Part shown: in pieces, positions 10,736 through 20,700 of the stretch
Layout: each line of letters opens with the position of its first letter
How positions within the stretch are numbered: position 1 is the first letter of the stretch
NCBI GenBank assembly: GCA_910592005.1
Contig: CAJVPP010000219.1
Span: 1-39,945, forward strand
Origin: Funneliformis mosseae
Taxonomy: Eukaryota > Glomeromycota > Glomeromycetes > Glomerales > Glomeraceae
Length of the DNA stretch: 39,945 nucleotides
Reading direction: 5' to 3'
Position numbers and translations under genes: made by a program
Notes under the pieces: generated by a model
What the model was told of the DNA's origin: nothing
Database searches by the model: none
What the model saw: the letters and a program-made list of their open reading frames with translations, nothing else

Positions 10736-12720
10736 TTATTGATTTAACTCTGCTAATACATAATCAGGAATATAACGATAAGATTTGTACTTTTTAGCAG
10801 CATACTTTACCAACTTACCAGTGATTCCTTTTTTATATAAATCCATATACCTCTATGCTTTTCTTGCAAATTTTCTTATTGTAATTATACTAACAGACTC
10901 TAAAGCTGCAGGAACAGTACGTTGCAGACCTGACCATAAGTAATTACAGTTTTCTCTTATATATCGTTTTGCTACCCCCAGTATCATTCAATAAAATTTA
11001 ACTTACAGTGAAACTTTGGGTAAAAGATACATTTATGGCCAGCTTCTAATATTACTTCTTCTAATGCACTTTTTTGTGACAAAAAGTCAGGTTGTAAAGA
11101 AATAATCCATCATGCACAACAATCTATTCGAGTTATATCATCTATTTTGTCTTTACATAATTGACAGTCTGCATTTAATCCATCTTTTCACAATCCACGT
11201 TCAATTAAAACCCGTTTCATTCCTTTTAATTCACCATTTTTATTTACCATTGATTGATGCTGATTATTTGATCCAAAGACTATATCTCTCATTTTCGGTT
11301 GTTTGCCTTCAGGTTTTAAGTTCATTCTATTAGCTACAAGAGCATCAGATTTAAATGCTGCATAGTTTGAACTATTATTAAATGCAAATAGTGCAACGCA
11401 ATTAGGAAAAAGTGTTTCAAAAATGGGAATGGCCTTTGTCTTTACTTATTCTATTAAATGTTCACTTGTCCAAAAACCTTCTCTGTCTTTACCCAGTTGG
11501 AGATAAGCACGTGCTTCTTTAGGTATGGAAGAGTTTTCTTAATGTTGTTGTGCATTTAGTTTAAGTCAACTACATTCTTCTAATAAAAATTCACTAACCA
11601 TTATCAAACGTCTATTTCCTTTCTTACGCAATGATAATTCTCTGAACTTTGCCTATACTCCTTGTTTTCTATCATTTGAGTAAAATATACATTCATCATG
11701 TGTTACAAGTATTATTTCCTTATTATTAGATTCTAATATTGGAGGTTTCCGTTCCATATTTTCACCTTCGTATTTTGCTATATACTTTTCATAACTATAA
11801 ATTTTATCCAAAAATATTTGATGATATTTTACAACATCTGGACATTCATGACCATCATAATATGTGCCTATTATTATATTATTAAGATAAGTATATAATA
11901 TTTAATTATTTTATTATATAAATTAATAAATATCTTACCTTATTTTTGAGATTGAAAAAAATAACCAAGTATATTTAACCAACGTGTTGCAGTTTTCATA
12001 CTAATTTTTTTTTATTATTTCAGAATTAACAAGTAATTTATTTTTAATAAATTCTTTAAATTTTAGTGGTGTAATTGTTCCACCTTGAGCACAAATCCAG
12101 GTATGACACTCTTCCGCTATATTCTCATCATCTATTAATTGTATTGTTTTTTATGTTTACCTTGATGACTTATTGGAAGACGATTATATTTGAGCCAATA
12201 ATTTGCCCAATATCTAATAGATCTTGCTTTATATGGTCCACTTTCAATAAAAACCAATTGCGCAGCTTCCATACTGGCCTTCATTTTTTCTTTTCTATTA
12301 TCATCTAATCTTGTTAAATATTCTAATATTGCTCGTTTCTTATTATATTCGGCTACAGTTAATAATTTTTGCTGTTCTTTAAGCTCAATTTTCAAAATAT
12401 TAATTTTTTCATTTAGATTGAGCAAATTTTTGTTCTTCATCTTCCACGTTATCCAAAACTTTTTCAAAATCAATTGGAGTTAATTGATGTTTATTTATGA
12501 GTGTTAAAATATTTGCAGTTCCTTTTGCAGCTTTCGTAAAAGAGCCACTTGGTCCATACTTATCAAAATATGTTGATTTTTTAATCTTTTTAACCAGGTA
12601 AAGTCTACATTTTTTCTTTTCGAAACATGTATTATCTGATCAAGCTAACTTAAAAGATTCATTTTTGTCTAATAAGCTAACATCATTATCCCATTTACTG
12701 TCATCATCATCTCCCACTCA
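10736..12720 (-). pseudogene. DDE transposase of the TA-target transposon, with one intron
   Basis: The minus-strand coding runs from about 12720 to the stop at 10736-10738. The N-terminal part is charged and helical (KKRAILEYLTRL about 12340, RSIRYWANYWLKYNRLP about 12190, a DNA-binding helix region). An intron spans 11868-11938 (GTAAG...TAG, 71 nt), because the text KQGTYYDGHE is restored only by splicing. Then come VTHDECIF (about 11690, first Asp), FAFNNSSNYAAFKSDAL (about 11370, second Asp now Asn), a Cys-rich insert DCQLCKDKIDD (about 11150), and FHCKLNFIE (about 11015, final Glu kept), followed by a stop where Met or Trp is expected. It ends KYKSYRYIPDYVLAELNQ. Several stops at Gln or Trp codons and the lost Asp make it inactive. 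Confidence 0.85.
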
Positions 12721-15230
12721 TCAAATTCATCAGTTAGCTTTAATTCATCAACTAACTTTAATTTTTTTGAAAACTTTCCCTTTTTTAACTTTAGTTTTTC
12801 ATTTTGATGGACGAGTTATTATTATATTAATTAAGACACAAAACATGATGGGCGTGTTATTTATTAATCAATTCAAATACGGAAAAATATGGAAAAATAG
12901 GTAAAATCAGGAAAATTGAAAAGGGTTTTAATATTTGTTTATCATTTGCATTAATTTTTAATTTATTATGATAAATTTCTCTTTAACATTAACATACAAG
13001 CAAAAATTACAATTTTATTAAAGAACAAAAATCAATACGAGCATTTTTATCTCAAGTTTACAAAATAACTCTTTATATAAAAAAAATTGTTAAAACTATA
13101 TTTATTAAAGCTGCAATTTCTTGATTTTCACACGAAATTCGTAAAAATGATACACCTAATTTAATCTGAAATTTGTCTTTTTACTATATGGGTCATATGA
13201 TTTGTTCTTGAACTTTTAAATTAAATAAAATTAAATTTTTCTAGAAAATTCTAAAAAAGTAAACTGATAGAAATGTTTGGCTTATGCTATTTTATTAATT
13301 TATCAGCTTAGATTTATATTTCATTACTTTTTTTTCTAACTTATAAAATTTTAAAATCACCTGATATTAATGTCATTTATAGGTGACAGCCACCATAGCA
13401 CTTCTCAAGGTATTCCAGTTATTGGTATTTGTATAACCTTTCTCATACCATTTAGCTGCAGCATTTTTAAAAACCTGCGGCTATTTGATATTTGCAATTA
13501 TCTTGTCATTAATTTGCAGTAATAGCTCATTCAAAGGCTGTAATCCATTCAAAGGGGTCTTCATCATCTTGATCATGAAAGTTACTATATTTGATGATAT
13601 TTAATTTTTTATTTGCTGCTGCTGCATTAATAGGATTCGTTAAAGTTAATCCTTGAAGAGTGATTGTCATTAATTGTAATAAAGTAGCCAATTGATTTAA
13701 TAAAATATTTACAGAGTTATTATCTAAATTATTTGCTTGAATTAGAAATAGGTGGTTACTATTATTGTTGTTGATTTCCACTAGCATATCCAAATTCAGA
13801 ATAATGACTATAATTAAGGGTTGCATCATATTAAAAACAGAAGAAGTTGTAGAGGTAGCATTAAAGTTCAAAGGGTTAATAGGTTTTGATAAACTTGAAC
13901 TTTCAATATTTTGATTTGATCTCATGTTGTTTTGTGAATATATTAATTGTTTTCCTTTATTGATAGCAGTTAAAGCAATAGGAATACTTAAAAGTGAAGG
14001 GTTTGTAAAAATATTTTCAACTGTATCAATAGAGATTGAGTTAAATACTTAACTATTTAGAGATAATAATTTATATCCACCTTGACCAATTTCAGCAGGA
14101 ATAGATTTAAAGCTTTAGTAAGAATCTTCCTCACTTTGAGGGCTACAAATTTGTGTAATGTTAAATATTTTTGAGTCAGTAAAGATAGAGTATTGGTAAA
14201 AAGTTTCTGGATTAAATTGATCTTCTATAAGTATAATGTTTCTAATATTTGAAGTATTGATAAGTTCAGCTGCTTTTTGTGGTTCTGGTATAGTGATATT
14301 GCTTCTAAGTTGGAAATTACTAGTAGTTCTATTGAAAGATTATGAGACAATTTCATTTGTTTTACTTTCTAATTCATGAATAGGCTCACTAATATTTAAA
14401 GTTATTGAGAATACTATCTCTTAGGTAATAGTTCTATTTGCTAAAGAAGAATTATCAGACAAGGGTGATTGAGGCTTAGGTTGATTTTTTTCTGAATCTT
14501 CTTCTGAACTTCTTAATCTAAGAGTGTTACTAATAGTATGAGCAGCTCTAGTTAAAGTACTAGTAGTGTTAGTAGAACGAGATTTAGAGATTCTTCTTCA
14601 AGGTTAGTATTGAGCAGTTGGATTATATATTCTTCCAGAATGAAGGATATGACTAGGTTGATTTTCAAAGATATTAGACTTTACGTTGATTGATTAAAGG
14701 TGATCTTTTAAAAGAATATTTTGTTATTCAATAAAACTTCTTATCTACTCTAAAAATGGTAAACTTCCAGCTTCAATGTGATTTGTTCAGGTCAATACAA
14801 AAATTAAATTAAAGACAATCTGATAGATATTATCTTTTGAAAGGTTAGCAAGGGATGATATCAATAAGATTTGACTAATACAAAGGATTGAGCAGTAACT
14901 GTTATAAGGATTTACCAATTATCAGGTTGTTCTACAAATTCAGAAATAGAGGTTCTAAGTTTAGTAAATAGATTAGTTATTTTCTTAGAATATTAGGTTG
15001 CTTTGAATTTAAATAATATCAAGACTAAAAATCGTCAAAATTTTCTGAATGCTCAAAATTTTTTTCAATAGAATAACAAATTAAACAAAATATATTAGAT
15101 ACAAATCCTAAGTTTAAAGGTTCTTCAATAGCAATCAGATGATGTAAACTATCGTATGCTTAATTTCTATCTGCAAAACTCATATACTTTCTTATATTTG
15201 AATTTTGGTAAAAATCATCACTTTTGTTAT

Positions 15231-15631
15231 TGTGAAATTCTTCAACTCAGATCAGTCATATTATCAAATTTTCTATTTAAGATTACTAACTGCAGCTTAT
15301 TGTGGTTAAGATATTAAGATCTGCATAACTTTTAACTTTATCAAATTACACGTTAAATTAAATAAATCTATCAAGTATGAAGACTTGAAAGACAAGATTA
15401 TGAATAATTTAATTAAAGAATTCAGATGACAAACTCAATTACAAATAATGTGTAGAGATTATGTTAGACTATATAAAGACACAAAGTGGTAGAAAGATAT
15501 AAGTTTTGAATTATTTTTTTATTAATATTAAAATTTGCAGAATTCTCAGTATTTTCAGAATTCTATTAGGAGATCATTATACTGCGTTATTTATATGACT
15601 TTATTATGATTAGTCAATTGTTTTATTGACA
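15231..15631 (-). repeat. LTR, 5' copy of the Ty3 element
   Basis: It starts TGTGAAATTC and ends TTGACA, so on the minus strand it reads TGTCAA...TTTCACA with regular TG/CA ends. It aligns with 3489-3795 and 4260-4357 of the other LTR. The two differ almost only by C/T and A/G changes. Gag begins 48 bp beyond it on the minus strand. I see no convincing tRNA primer-binding site directly next to it. Confidence 0.85.
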
Positions 15632-15930
15632 ATGTAATGAAATACACAATTATCTTAGAAATAGTATTTAAGAAAGAAAATATTAGAAAGAATTGAGAAA
15701 TAAAAATTAAATAAAGTTGAAAATAGGAAATGTATGGAAATTAGAATTTATAATTGAAAATATTAGTAAAAAAGATACAATAAAAAGTTAAGAATAAAAT
15801 AAAAAAAACAGAAATAGTGAAATAATAGGAGATAATAATAGAACAATAACATAAGAATATATATTTTTATTTATGTAGTATTTGATAATTCCAGTGGGCC
15901 TTAATGATAAAGAAACAATATGCACAAGTT
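15632..15930. other. Purine-rich AT tract, no gene
   Basis: The + strand from 15650 to 15840 is nearly all A, G and scattered T, with GAAAT/AGAAAT words, and carries no open frame. It resembles the tracts at 3120-3450, 16930-17010 and 19250-19480. Confidence 0.4.
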
Positions 15931-15939
15931 ATGTGAATT

Positions 15940-16430
15940 TTATTTAGCTGATTTATCACTGAAAAGTTCTTGGCTGACTCAATTATTAATTCTAATTTTA
16001 TCAATATATTGGTTTAAGAATTGCCACCTAAAGCAATCTCAGAAACTTAGCCCTTAAGGTCACTGGACTGTTAAATTTGAATAAAAAGATTATTTTCAAT
16101 CACAGGTATTTTTAATCAATTATTTTCCTTATCTTTACCAACTCTAATTAGAATCACTATTATCTCTACCTAATATTAGGATATATTACAGATGACCAGG
16201 AAGACAAACATTATTTATCTTATAGAACTCAGAAAGGTAGATAACTGTCATATTTATATTGTCAAACTCATCCAGAAATTGAACCTAACCTTTACTTAAG
16301 TAACAGCTTAATTGGATAGTTGTTGTAGCAGTGTAATGTAATCTATTATTATCTATAATCATCCAAGGATATCTTAAAAGTGTCATCTAATCTACTAATT
16401 ACTAGTTAATCACTTTCTTGTATAAGGGTC
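15940..16430 (+). repeat. Left arm of a diverged ~490-bp inverted repeat pair
   Basis: This segment aligns end to end with the reverse complement of 17060-17540. Anchors are GACTCAA, CTATTAYCTCTACCTA, ATATTACASATGACCAG, TAACAGCTYAATTGGATAG and TCTATTATTA. Differences are mostly C/T and A/G. A short stretch (AGCTTAATTGGATAG at about 16308) looks like a tRNA A box. No coding is seen. The pair could be two solo LTRs in opposite orientation or the arms of a fold-back element. Confidence 0.65.
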
Positions 16431-17059
16431 CCTAAAATTAAAAATGTGAGATAGTATCTATTACAAATCTGTTAGTGAAAGCTAAGTTTCTGTTAACCTC
16501 TGACTTTATTTTGTATTCATTTATTCTGCAAGATTCAGTATTTAGGCATGATCAATGTCAAATGATAGAATGATCAACTAGTTTTTAATGCATATTAGCA
16601 GTGTTATCATAGAACATTGATGGAATACTGATGGGATATAGATGGAATAGATATGACATTTGGAACATAGTATGAGACAGGTTGAGACATATAGCTGAGA
16701 TATATAGCTGAAATAATAAATCTTTAGAATATCAAAAATGGACATCACTGCATATTAATATATATGTTCACATATTCAGTTACATATAAAATTCTTATAA
16801 AAATTATCTAGTTTTATACCTTATCTAAGACTTGAATCTATGACTATTGTTGTATAACTTACAATAGGAGTTCAGTTGTTGTCAACTAAACTAGAATTGC
16901 TAATCTTTACTATGTTATAATAATAGAAATTATTAGTGAATAAAATAAAAAATAAGAAAAGAAATAAGAATTAGAATTAGAATAGGAAAAAGAATAAGAA
17001 TTAAAGAAAAGATTTATAAATTGATTAAATTGATTGACATTAATTTTATATAAATAAAG
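16431..17059. other. Spacer between the inverted repeats, no gene
   Basis: AT-rich, stop-filled in all frames. Short local repeats occur, such as ATGGAATACTGATGGGATATAGATGGAATA split in GATGGRATA words at 16618-16650 and TATAGCTGAGATATATAGCTGA at about 16690. A purine-rich run lies at 16930-17010. Confidence 0.4.
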
Positions 17060-17540
17060 ATAAAAATTATTTTAGTAAATTTAGACATTGAGATATAAGT
17101 ATCTCACGTGACTATAGTAATAATAGACTATATTATATTGCTGCAGCACTATCCAATTGAGCTGTTACTAAGGGTAGAGGCTGGATTCAATTCTTAGGTA
17201 AAATTGATGATATAGGTATAACAGCTACCTATCTTTTTAAGATTTTATAGGATGATAATATTTAAATCTTTCTGGTCATGTGTAATATACTCTGATACTA
17301 GGTAGAGGTAATAGTAATTTAGATATAATATTGATAAGCACAGGAAAAATTGACAAAGTACCGGTAGCAGAAAGTAATCCTTCTATCCAATTCTAATAAT
17401 AATTTTGAGATTCTAGGGTTTCTAAAAGTTTGCTCTTGAGAGATCGACCTAGGTAACAGACCTTGGACCAGTATTATTAGATAGATTCTGGTTAAAACTT
17501 GAGTCTAATCATGATCTTTAGAGTCTTAAGGTTTAAGTGT
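17060..17540 (-). repeat. Right arm of the ~490-bp inverted repeat pair
   Basis: This is the reverse complement partner of 15940-16430. It keeps the less mutated version of several words, for example AGCTCAATTGGATAG (minus strand, about 17148-17162) against AGCTTAATTGGATAG in the left arm, and GAATTGAATCC near 17171-17181, which resembles a tRNA B box but lies on the wrong side of the A-box-like word for a tRNA. Confidence 0.65.
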
Positions 17541-18062
17541 GATATGAGATTACTTATAATCTCTCAGATTGCAGTTAATAATCACTATATAAATTTCAAG
17601 TATTCAGATACTGAAAAAAATCTTAGTAAATTTAGACAATAAGATATAGTGAAACTACTGCACTTTTAAAAAAATCTTAGTAAATTTAAACAAGAATTAG
17701 TCTATTATTGGAATTATATAAAAATATCAAATCTTATAATAAAATAATAGAAATATTTGTTATCTTATTTAATGAATAACTTACCCTTATTATATCAATA
17801 TTGAAAGACCTCTTTGATATATTAATAAGATAACAGACAAGATTATGAGTACCTATTTGATATATTAAACATCTCTTAAGTATTTAATTACCAAACTTAA
17901 TAATAAATATTAGAATAGAAAAACAAAGGAACTAAACTGAGAAAGGATTAAATTATAAGATAAATGATATAAATTGTTTAATGTTTTATAATATAAACTA
18001 ATAAATTAATTAATTTTGATAATGATGATAATACATGATATATAATTAATTATAATGATAAT
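17541..18062. other. AT-rich sequence with repeated TTAGTAAATTTAGACA words
   Basis: The word TCTTAGTAAATTTARACAA occurs at about 17619 and 17669, and a variant (TTTTAGTAAATTTAGACA) lies in the right arm at 17083. This suggests partial extra copies of the repeat end. The rest, to 18062, is AT-rich with no coding frame. Confidence 0.45.
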
Positions 18063-18305
18063 ATACAGACTAATGCTTCTCGCAAGCCAGCTTGCAAGCT
18101 AAATTAATCTTTATGAGGTATAAAAAATAATCATTATATATATAAATCTATATTAAAAATTTATTTATTACCTAGTATATCTAATTATTATGTACGTAAT
18201 AAATAAATTTTTAGCATAGATTTATATATATAATAATTATTTTTCACACCTTGTGAAGATTTAATTCAACTTGCAAGCTGGCTTGTAAGAAGCACTAATA
18301 CAGAT
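18063..18305. mobile_element. 227-bp fold-back hAT-type MITE with 8-bp target duplication
   Basis: The element 18071-18297 consists of two ~100-bp arms that are near-perfect inverted copies around a ~20-bp loop. The arms start TAATGCTTCT (left) and TAGTGCTTCT (right, inverted) and share CAAGCCAGCTTGCAAG and AAAAATTTATTTATTAC. It is flanked by ATACAGAC (18063-18070) and ATACAGAT (18298-18305), an 8-bp duplication with one C/T change. TAGTG-type ends and 8-bp duplications are features of the hAT superfamily. No coding capacity, so it would need a transposase in trans. Arm differences are mainly C/T or A/G. Confidence 0.85.
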
Positions 18306-18362
18306 TGTAATTAATAATGGCAATAACTATTAGTGAGTAATTAAAGATAATCATAAAATAAT

Positions 18363-19244
18363 TACCGTATTCTTCTGAAAATAAGCAACATATTTTTGCT
18401 ATATTATTACTTATTTTTGGGTATGTTTTGATCAACTTACGATATACAATCTAAAATCTGCTAATTCGTCAATAAATCCTATGATCATTGATCACGTTAA
18501 TCATCTAATATCACGTAAAATCATGAAAAAATTTTTTTATTCAGCTAAAATGCCACATTCTACAAAAAAAGAATTATTAAATGAAAGGTTATAAAAGTTA
18601 ATAAATGTATACGAACTTCGTATTCTATCAAACAAAAAATACAAGTCATTACCTATACAAAAGAATATGATTATATTAAGGTGGCAGAACACTTTAACAT
18701 CAATCGTAGCATAGTAGGACATTTGGTAGGTTGACTAGCATTTGTCAGCCACTGGATGTTGCAATAAATAAACTATTCAAGGATAATCTTCATAAAGAAT
18801 GCATATTTGGATGACTGATTAGTGGTGCTAGAGAAACTGCTAAAGGAAACCTTTGTCGCGTTAGATTTAGTGATGTATATTCATAGGTTAAAAAGTCTTG
18901 GAAAAGGATTCCTGATGAAATTATTATAGAATCCTTTAAAACTTGTGAAATATTGATCGATTTCGATTTTGATTTAGAGATCCTTGATAAAGATAATATC
19001 GATAGTAGCGATGACATTGATAGTGGTGACAATATTGATGATGATATTGAAGATGATATTGAAGACGATATCAATGATCATGTTTAACGTAATTTGTATA
19101 TTGAAACATTAAAAAAAAAAATTTTTTTTTTTATATATGTATATGGTATTTTATAAAATTTAATTAAGTTGCTTATTTTCAGATATTAAGTTAATTTAGG
19201 AGTTGCTTATTTTTGGGAATTGCTTATTTCAGAGGAATATAGTA
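18363..19244 (+). mobile_element. Internally deleted pogo/Tigger-like DNA transposon
   Basis: The ends are CCGTATTCTTCTGAAAATAA (18365) and the inverted CTATATTCCTCTGAAATAAG (19242), flanked by TA on both sides (18363-18364 and 19243-19244). Subterminal AAATAAGCAAYT and TATTTTTGGG words are repeated in inverse at both ends. The 878-bp interior carries only the first and last parts of a transposase. Full-length pogo elements are typically near 2 kb, so this is a deletion derivative. TA duplication and the coded protein agree on pogo (Tc1/mariner superfamily). Confidence 0.85.
18550..19087 (+). pseudogene. Pogo-like transposase remnant (N- and C-termini only)
   Basis: The ATG at 18550 opens MPHSTKKELLNERL, then a stop. 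A shifted frame gives QKIQVITYTKEYDYIKVAEHFNINRS (18631-18712), the helix-turn-helix DNA-binding start of pogo/CENP-B-type transposases. Straight afterwards (about 18736) the third frame begins QPLDVAINKLFKDNLHKE, which is the segment after the DDE core, then ARETAKGN, KSWKRIPDEIIIESFKTC (about 18895-18955) and an Asp/Ile-rich acidic tail ending at 19087. The whole DDE catalytic core is missing. It cannot cut DNA; the DNA-binding part is also frameshifted. Confidence 0.8.
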
Positions 19245-19628
19245 AATGAAAGGTCTAATATATAATTATAAGGAAAATGAAATATTTAAGAAAATAAGAA
19301 TTTATAAAAAAAAAAGAGAAATCTTAAAGAAAAATGAAATGATTATTGAAAAATAATGTTAATTTGAAAAAAAGCAAGGAATAATAAATGAAACAAAATT
19401 ATTCAGGCAGAAGAAAAAGAAAAAATATATAGAAATAGAATTAAAATAACAATTATTAAAATCATAATGAAGATTGATTTTTAGATAAATAAAATTAATT
19501 TATAAAACAAATTCTTTTAATGATGAGTGATAGAAATGTATTAAGTAGGTATAGCTCTTATTGAAACTATCGAACTTACAAAATGTCATACATTTGTAAA
19601 ATATAAGTTTTTAATGATTAAACTGGTA
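19245..19628. other. Purine-rich AT tract, no gene
   Basis: From 19250 to 19480 the + strand is dominated by A and G (GAAATATTTAAGAAAATAAG-like words, AGGCAGAAGAAAAAG). No open frame. From 19480 to 19628 it is AT-rich with no feature I can name. Confidence 0.4.
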
Positions 19629-19745
19629 GAAACTGACAGACCTGTCAAATATGATATATATACTAAATATGCTATATTTGTCAAATAAGATACATATATT
19701 ATTTATAGTATTTATATTATATTTATTATTATTATTATTTATTTT
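19629..19745 (+). repeat. Second copy of the dispersed repeat at window start
   Basis: It aligns with the reverse complement of 1-160: ACCTGTCAAATATGATATAT, a short run of the 9-bp units (ACTAAATAT, GCTATATTT, GTCAAATA), then ACATATATTATTTA and AT-rich sequence. It has about three 9-bp units against six in the other copy. Confidence 0.6.
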
Positions 19746-20380
19746 ATATTTAACATAATTAGTATAATTGTTAGCTCTATTATTATTGTCAATAGTATCA
19801 TTACTACTATAAATTTTCTTTAATTATACTTTTCTTATATAAAGGGCATGAAAATGCTTTGAAAATAGGACAGATTCTAACATTGTATTCAATATATATT
19901 TAATAATAATATTAAATAATAATAACATTTTATAAACATAAAACTTATAATTTTATTCTTGTTAACTAAATGAATTCCTTAATTAATATCATGTCAAGTT
20001 GATTAGATTTAAGTCATAGCTATATTTCTTTAACTTTAAATTATAGTTAACTTATTCAATAAACAGAGTAACATTAATAATAATTATAATATGATTAATC
20101 TATATAAATAATTTGAGATGCTATTATTAATATGAATCAAAAGTTCATACTTCAATTTACTAAATTAATAAGCTTTAAAAAAAACAAATTTGATATATCC
20201 AGAACAAGAATAGACCTCTACCACTATAAACACTAGCAGAAATTAACATTTCTATTAAATTATATAAATTATATAGAATTATTAATGATAAAGTATTTTT
20301 GTAAGAGATATAGAATTTGGTGAAGAACAGATCATGATTTTTTACACAAAATATAATCTCTAGTATTTAAATAATGCTAA
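19746..20380. other. AT-rich decayed sequence, possibly MULE N-terminal part
   Basis: No open frame. From about 20210 the + strand can be read with stops as RPLPL-stop-TLAEINISIKLYKLYRIIND, which could be an eroded N-terminal part of the MULE transposase that follows, but no family motif is clear. Confidence 0.3.
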
Positions 20381-20384
20381 ATAT

Positions 20385-20700
20385 TAGGTAATAGATGATA
20401 TCTTTAAAATAGTACCTATATTATTTTTACAAATATATACTATATATACATTAGTTGATAGAGAATACAATGCATGTATTTTACCTTTAGTATATGCATT
20501 GATGACAGAAAAATTAAAGGAATAAGAATATTATACTTGATTATTTTAAGAATTAATTAATTATATTAAATATTTAATAAAATTAATAAATTTTGAATTT
20601 TAGAAGAGTCTAAAACTTTTTATCACTTTCAAATTTTGTTTTAATTATTTCTAAAATCCAACTTTAGATTTTTTAACTGATATTAATTGACTATAAAAAT
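20385..20700 (+). pseudogene. MULE transposase DDE region, fossil
   Basis: From 20394 one frame reads DDIFKIVPILFLQIYTIYTL, then VDREYNACILPLVYALM and TEKLKE, followed by EYYT-LF-ELINYIKYLI with stops where Gln or Arg is expected, and LNPTLDFLTDIN near 20655-20690. This is the order of Mutator-like (MULE) transposases: the D-G-T-F-K-x-x-P block with the first catalytic Asp, then L-Y-T-I-H, P-L-V-Y-A-L-M-x-x-K, and a second Asp in L-T-D. Gly to Asp and Thr to Ile in the first block are again G-to-A and C-to-T changes. The C-terminus and terminal repeats are not visible. Confidence 0.65.

Larger units (their letters stand above)
10621..13395 (-). mobile_element. 2775-bp DDE DNA transposon, TGGTGG termini, TA target
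   Basis: The left end TGGTGGTTATCACCTATAA (10621) and the inverted right end TGGTGGCTGTCACCTATAA (to 13395) match in 17 of 19 positions. TA flanks both sides (10619-10620 and 13396-13397), and the gag reading frame of the host element continues across the two flanks. TA duplication is the habit of the Tc1/mariner-like superfamilies. The coded transposase has an F-D/N-N-S-S-N block and an H-C-x-L-N-F-I-E block, a DDE family I recognise from Glomeromycotina but will not name further. It inserted after the Ty3 element and looks less eroded than its host. Confidence 0.85.
9851..15183 (-). pseudogene. Ty3 gag, decayed and split by a DDE transposon
   Basis: The probable start is the ATG at 15181-15183 (MSFADRN, then a stop for Gln). 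The frame runs with repeated Gln-to-stop breaks and one frameshift near 15020 through SFKSIPAEIGQGGYKLL (about 14090), an Asn-rich linker (MRSNQNIESSS from 13925), then YSNFHDQDDEDPFEWITAFE (about 13530-13595). This last block is the classic retrotransposon-gag capsid start. It is cut at 13398 by the transposon and resumes at 10618. It ends with a Gln-rich coiled-coil-like part (near 10250-10320) and ICFNYEEEE near 10130, the remnant of a CCHC knuckle with Cys to Tyr and Gly to Glu. Gag forms the virus-like particle. Confidence 0.8.
3489..15631 (-). mobile_element. Ty3/Gypsy LTR retrotransposon (dead, with nested insertions)
   Basis: Two similar LTRs (3489-4357 and 15231-15631) bracket gag, protease, reverse transcriptase, RNase H and integrase in that order on the minus strand. 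This is the gene order of Ty3/Gypsy (Metaviridae). A GPY/F-like module after the integrase places it near the chromovirus branch. Two younger insertions interrupt it: a 723-bp LTR-like block (7636-8358) and a DDE transposon (10621-13395). Removing these leaves about 8.6 kb. All enzymatic domains carry loss-of-function changes, mostly C to T or G to A, so it is not autonomous. The flanks (TATTAC on the left, ATGTA on the right) show no clean target-site duplication. Confidence 0.9.

Noticed and set aside
12075..12308. Plus-strand 77-codon frame in the DDE transposon
   Set aside because: Antisense to clear transposase coding (RSIRYWANYWLKYNRLP); no motif of its own. The same holds for 11112-11333.
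4400..15200. A reassigned genetic code in which TAA/TAG mean Gln, because stops sit where Gln is expected
   Set aside because: Trp and Arg codons are lost to stops too, missense changes follow the same C-to-T/G-to-A direction, and the intact kinase gene at 21804 uses CAA/CAG for Gln and ends in TAG.
17140..17185. A tRNA gene suggested by A-box- and B-box-like words
   Set aside because: On the minus strand the B-box-like word comes before the A-box-like word, and no cloverleaf can be drawn; both words belong to a repeated element found again at 16.3 kb.
18790..19074. A 94-codon Ser/Ile-rich minus-strand frame
   Set aside because: Antisense shadow of the Asp/Ile-rich tail of the pogo transposase.
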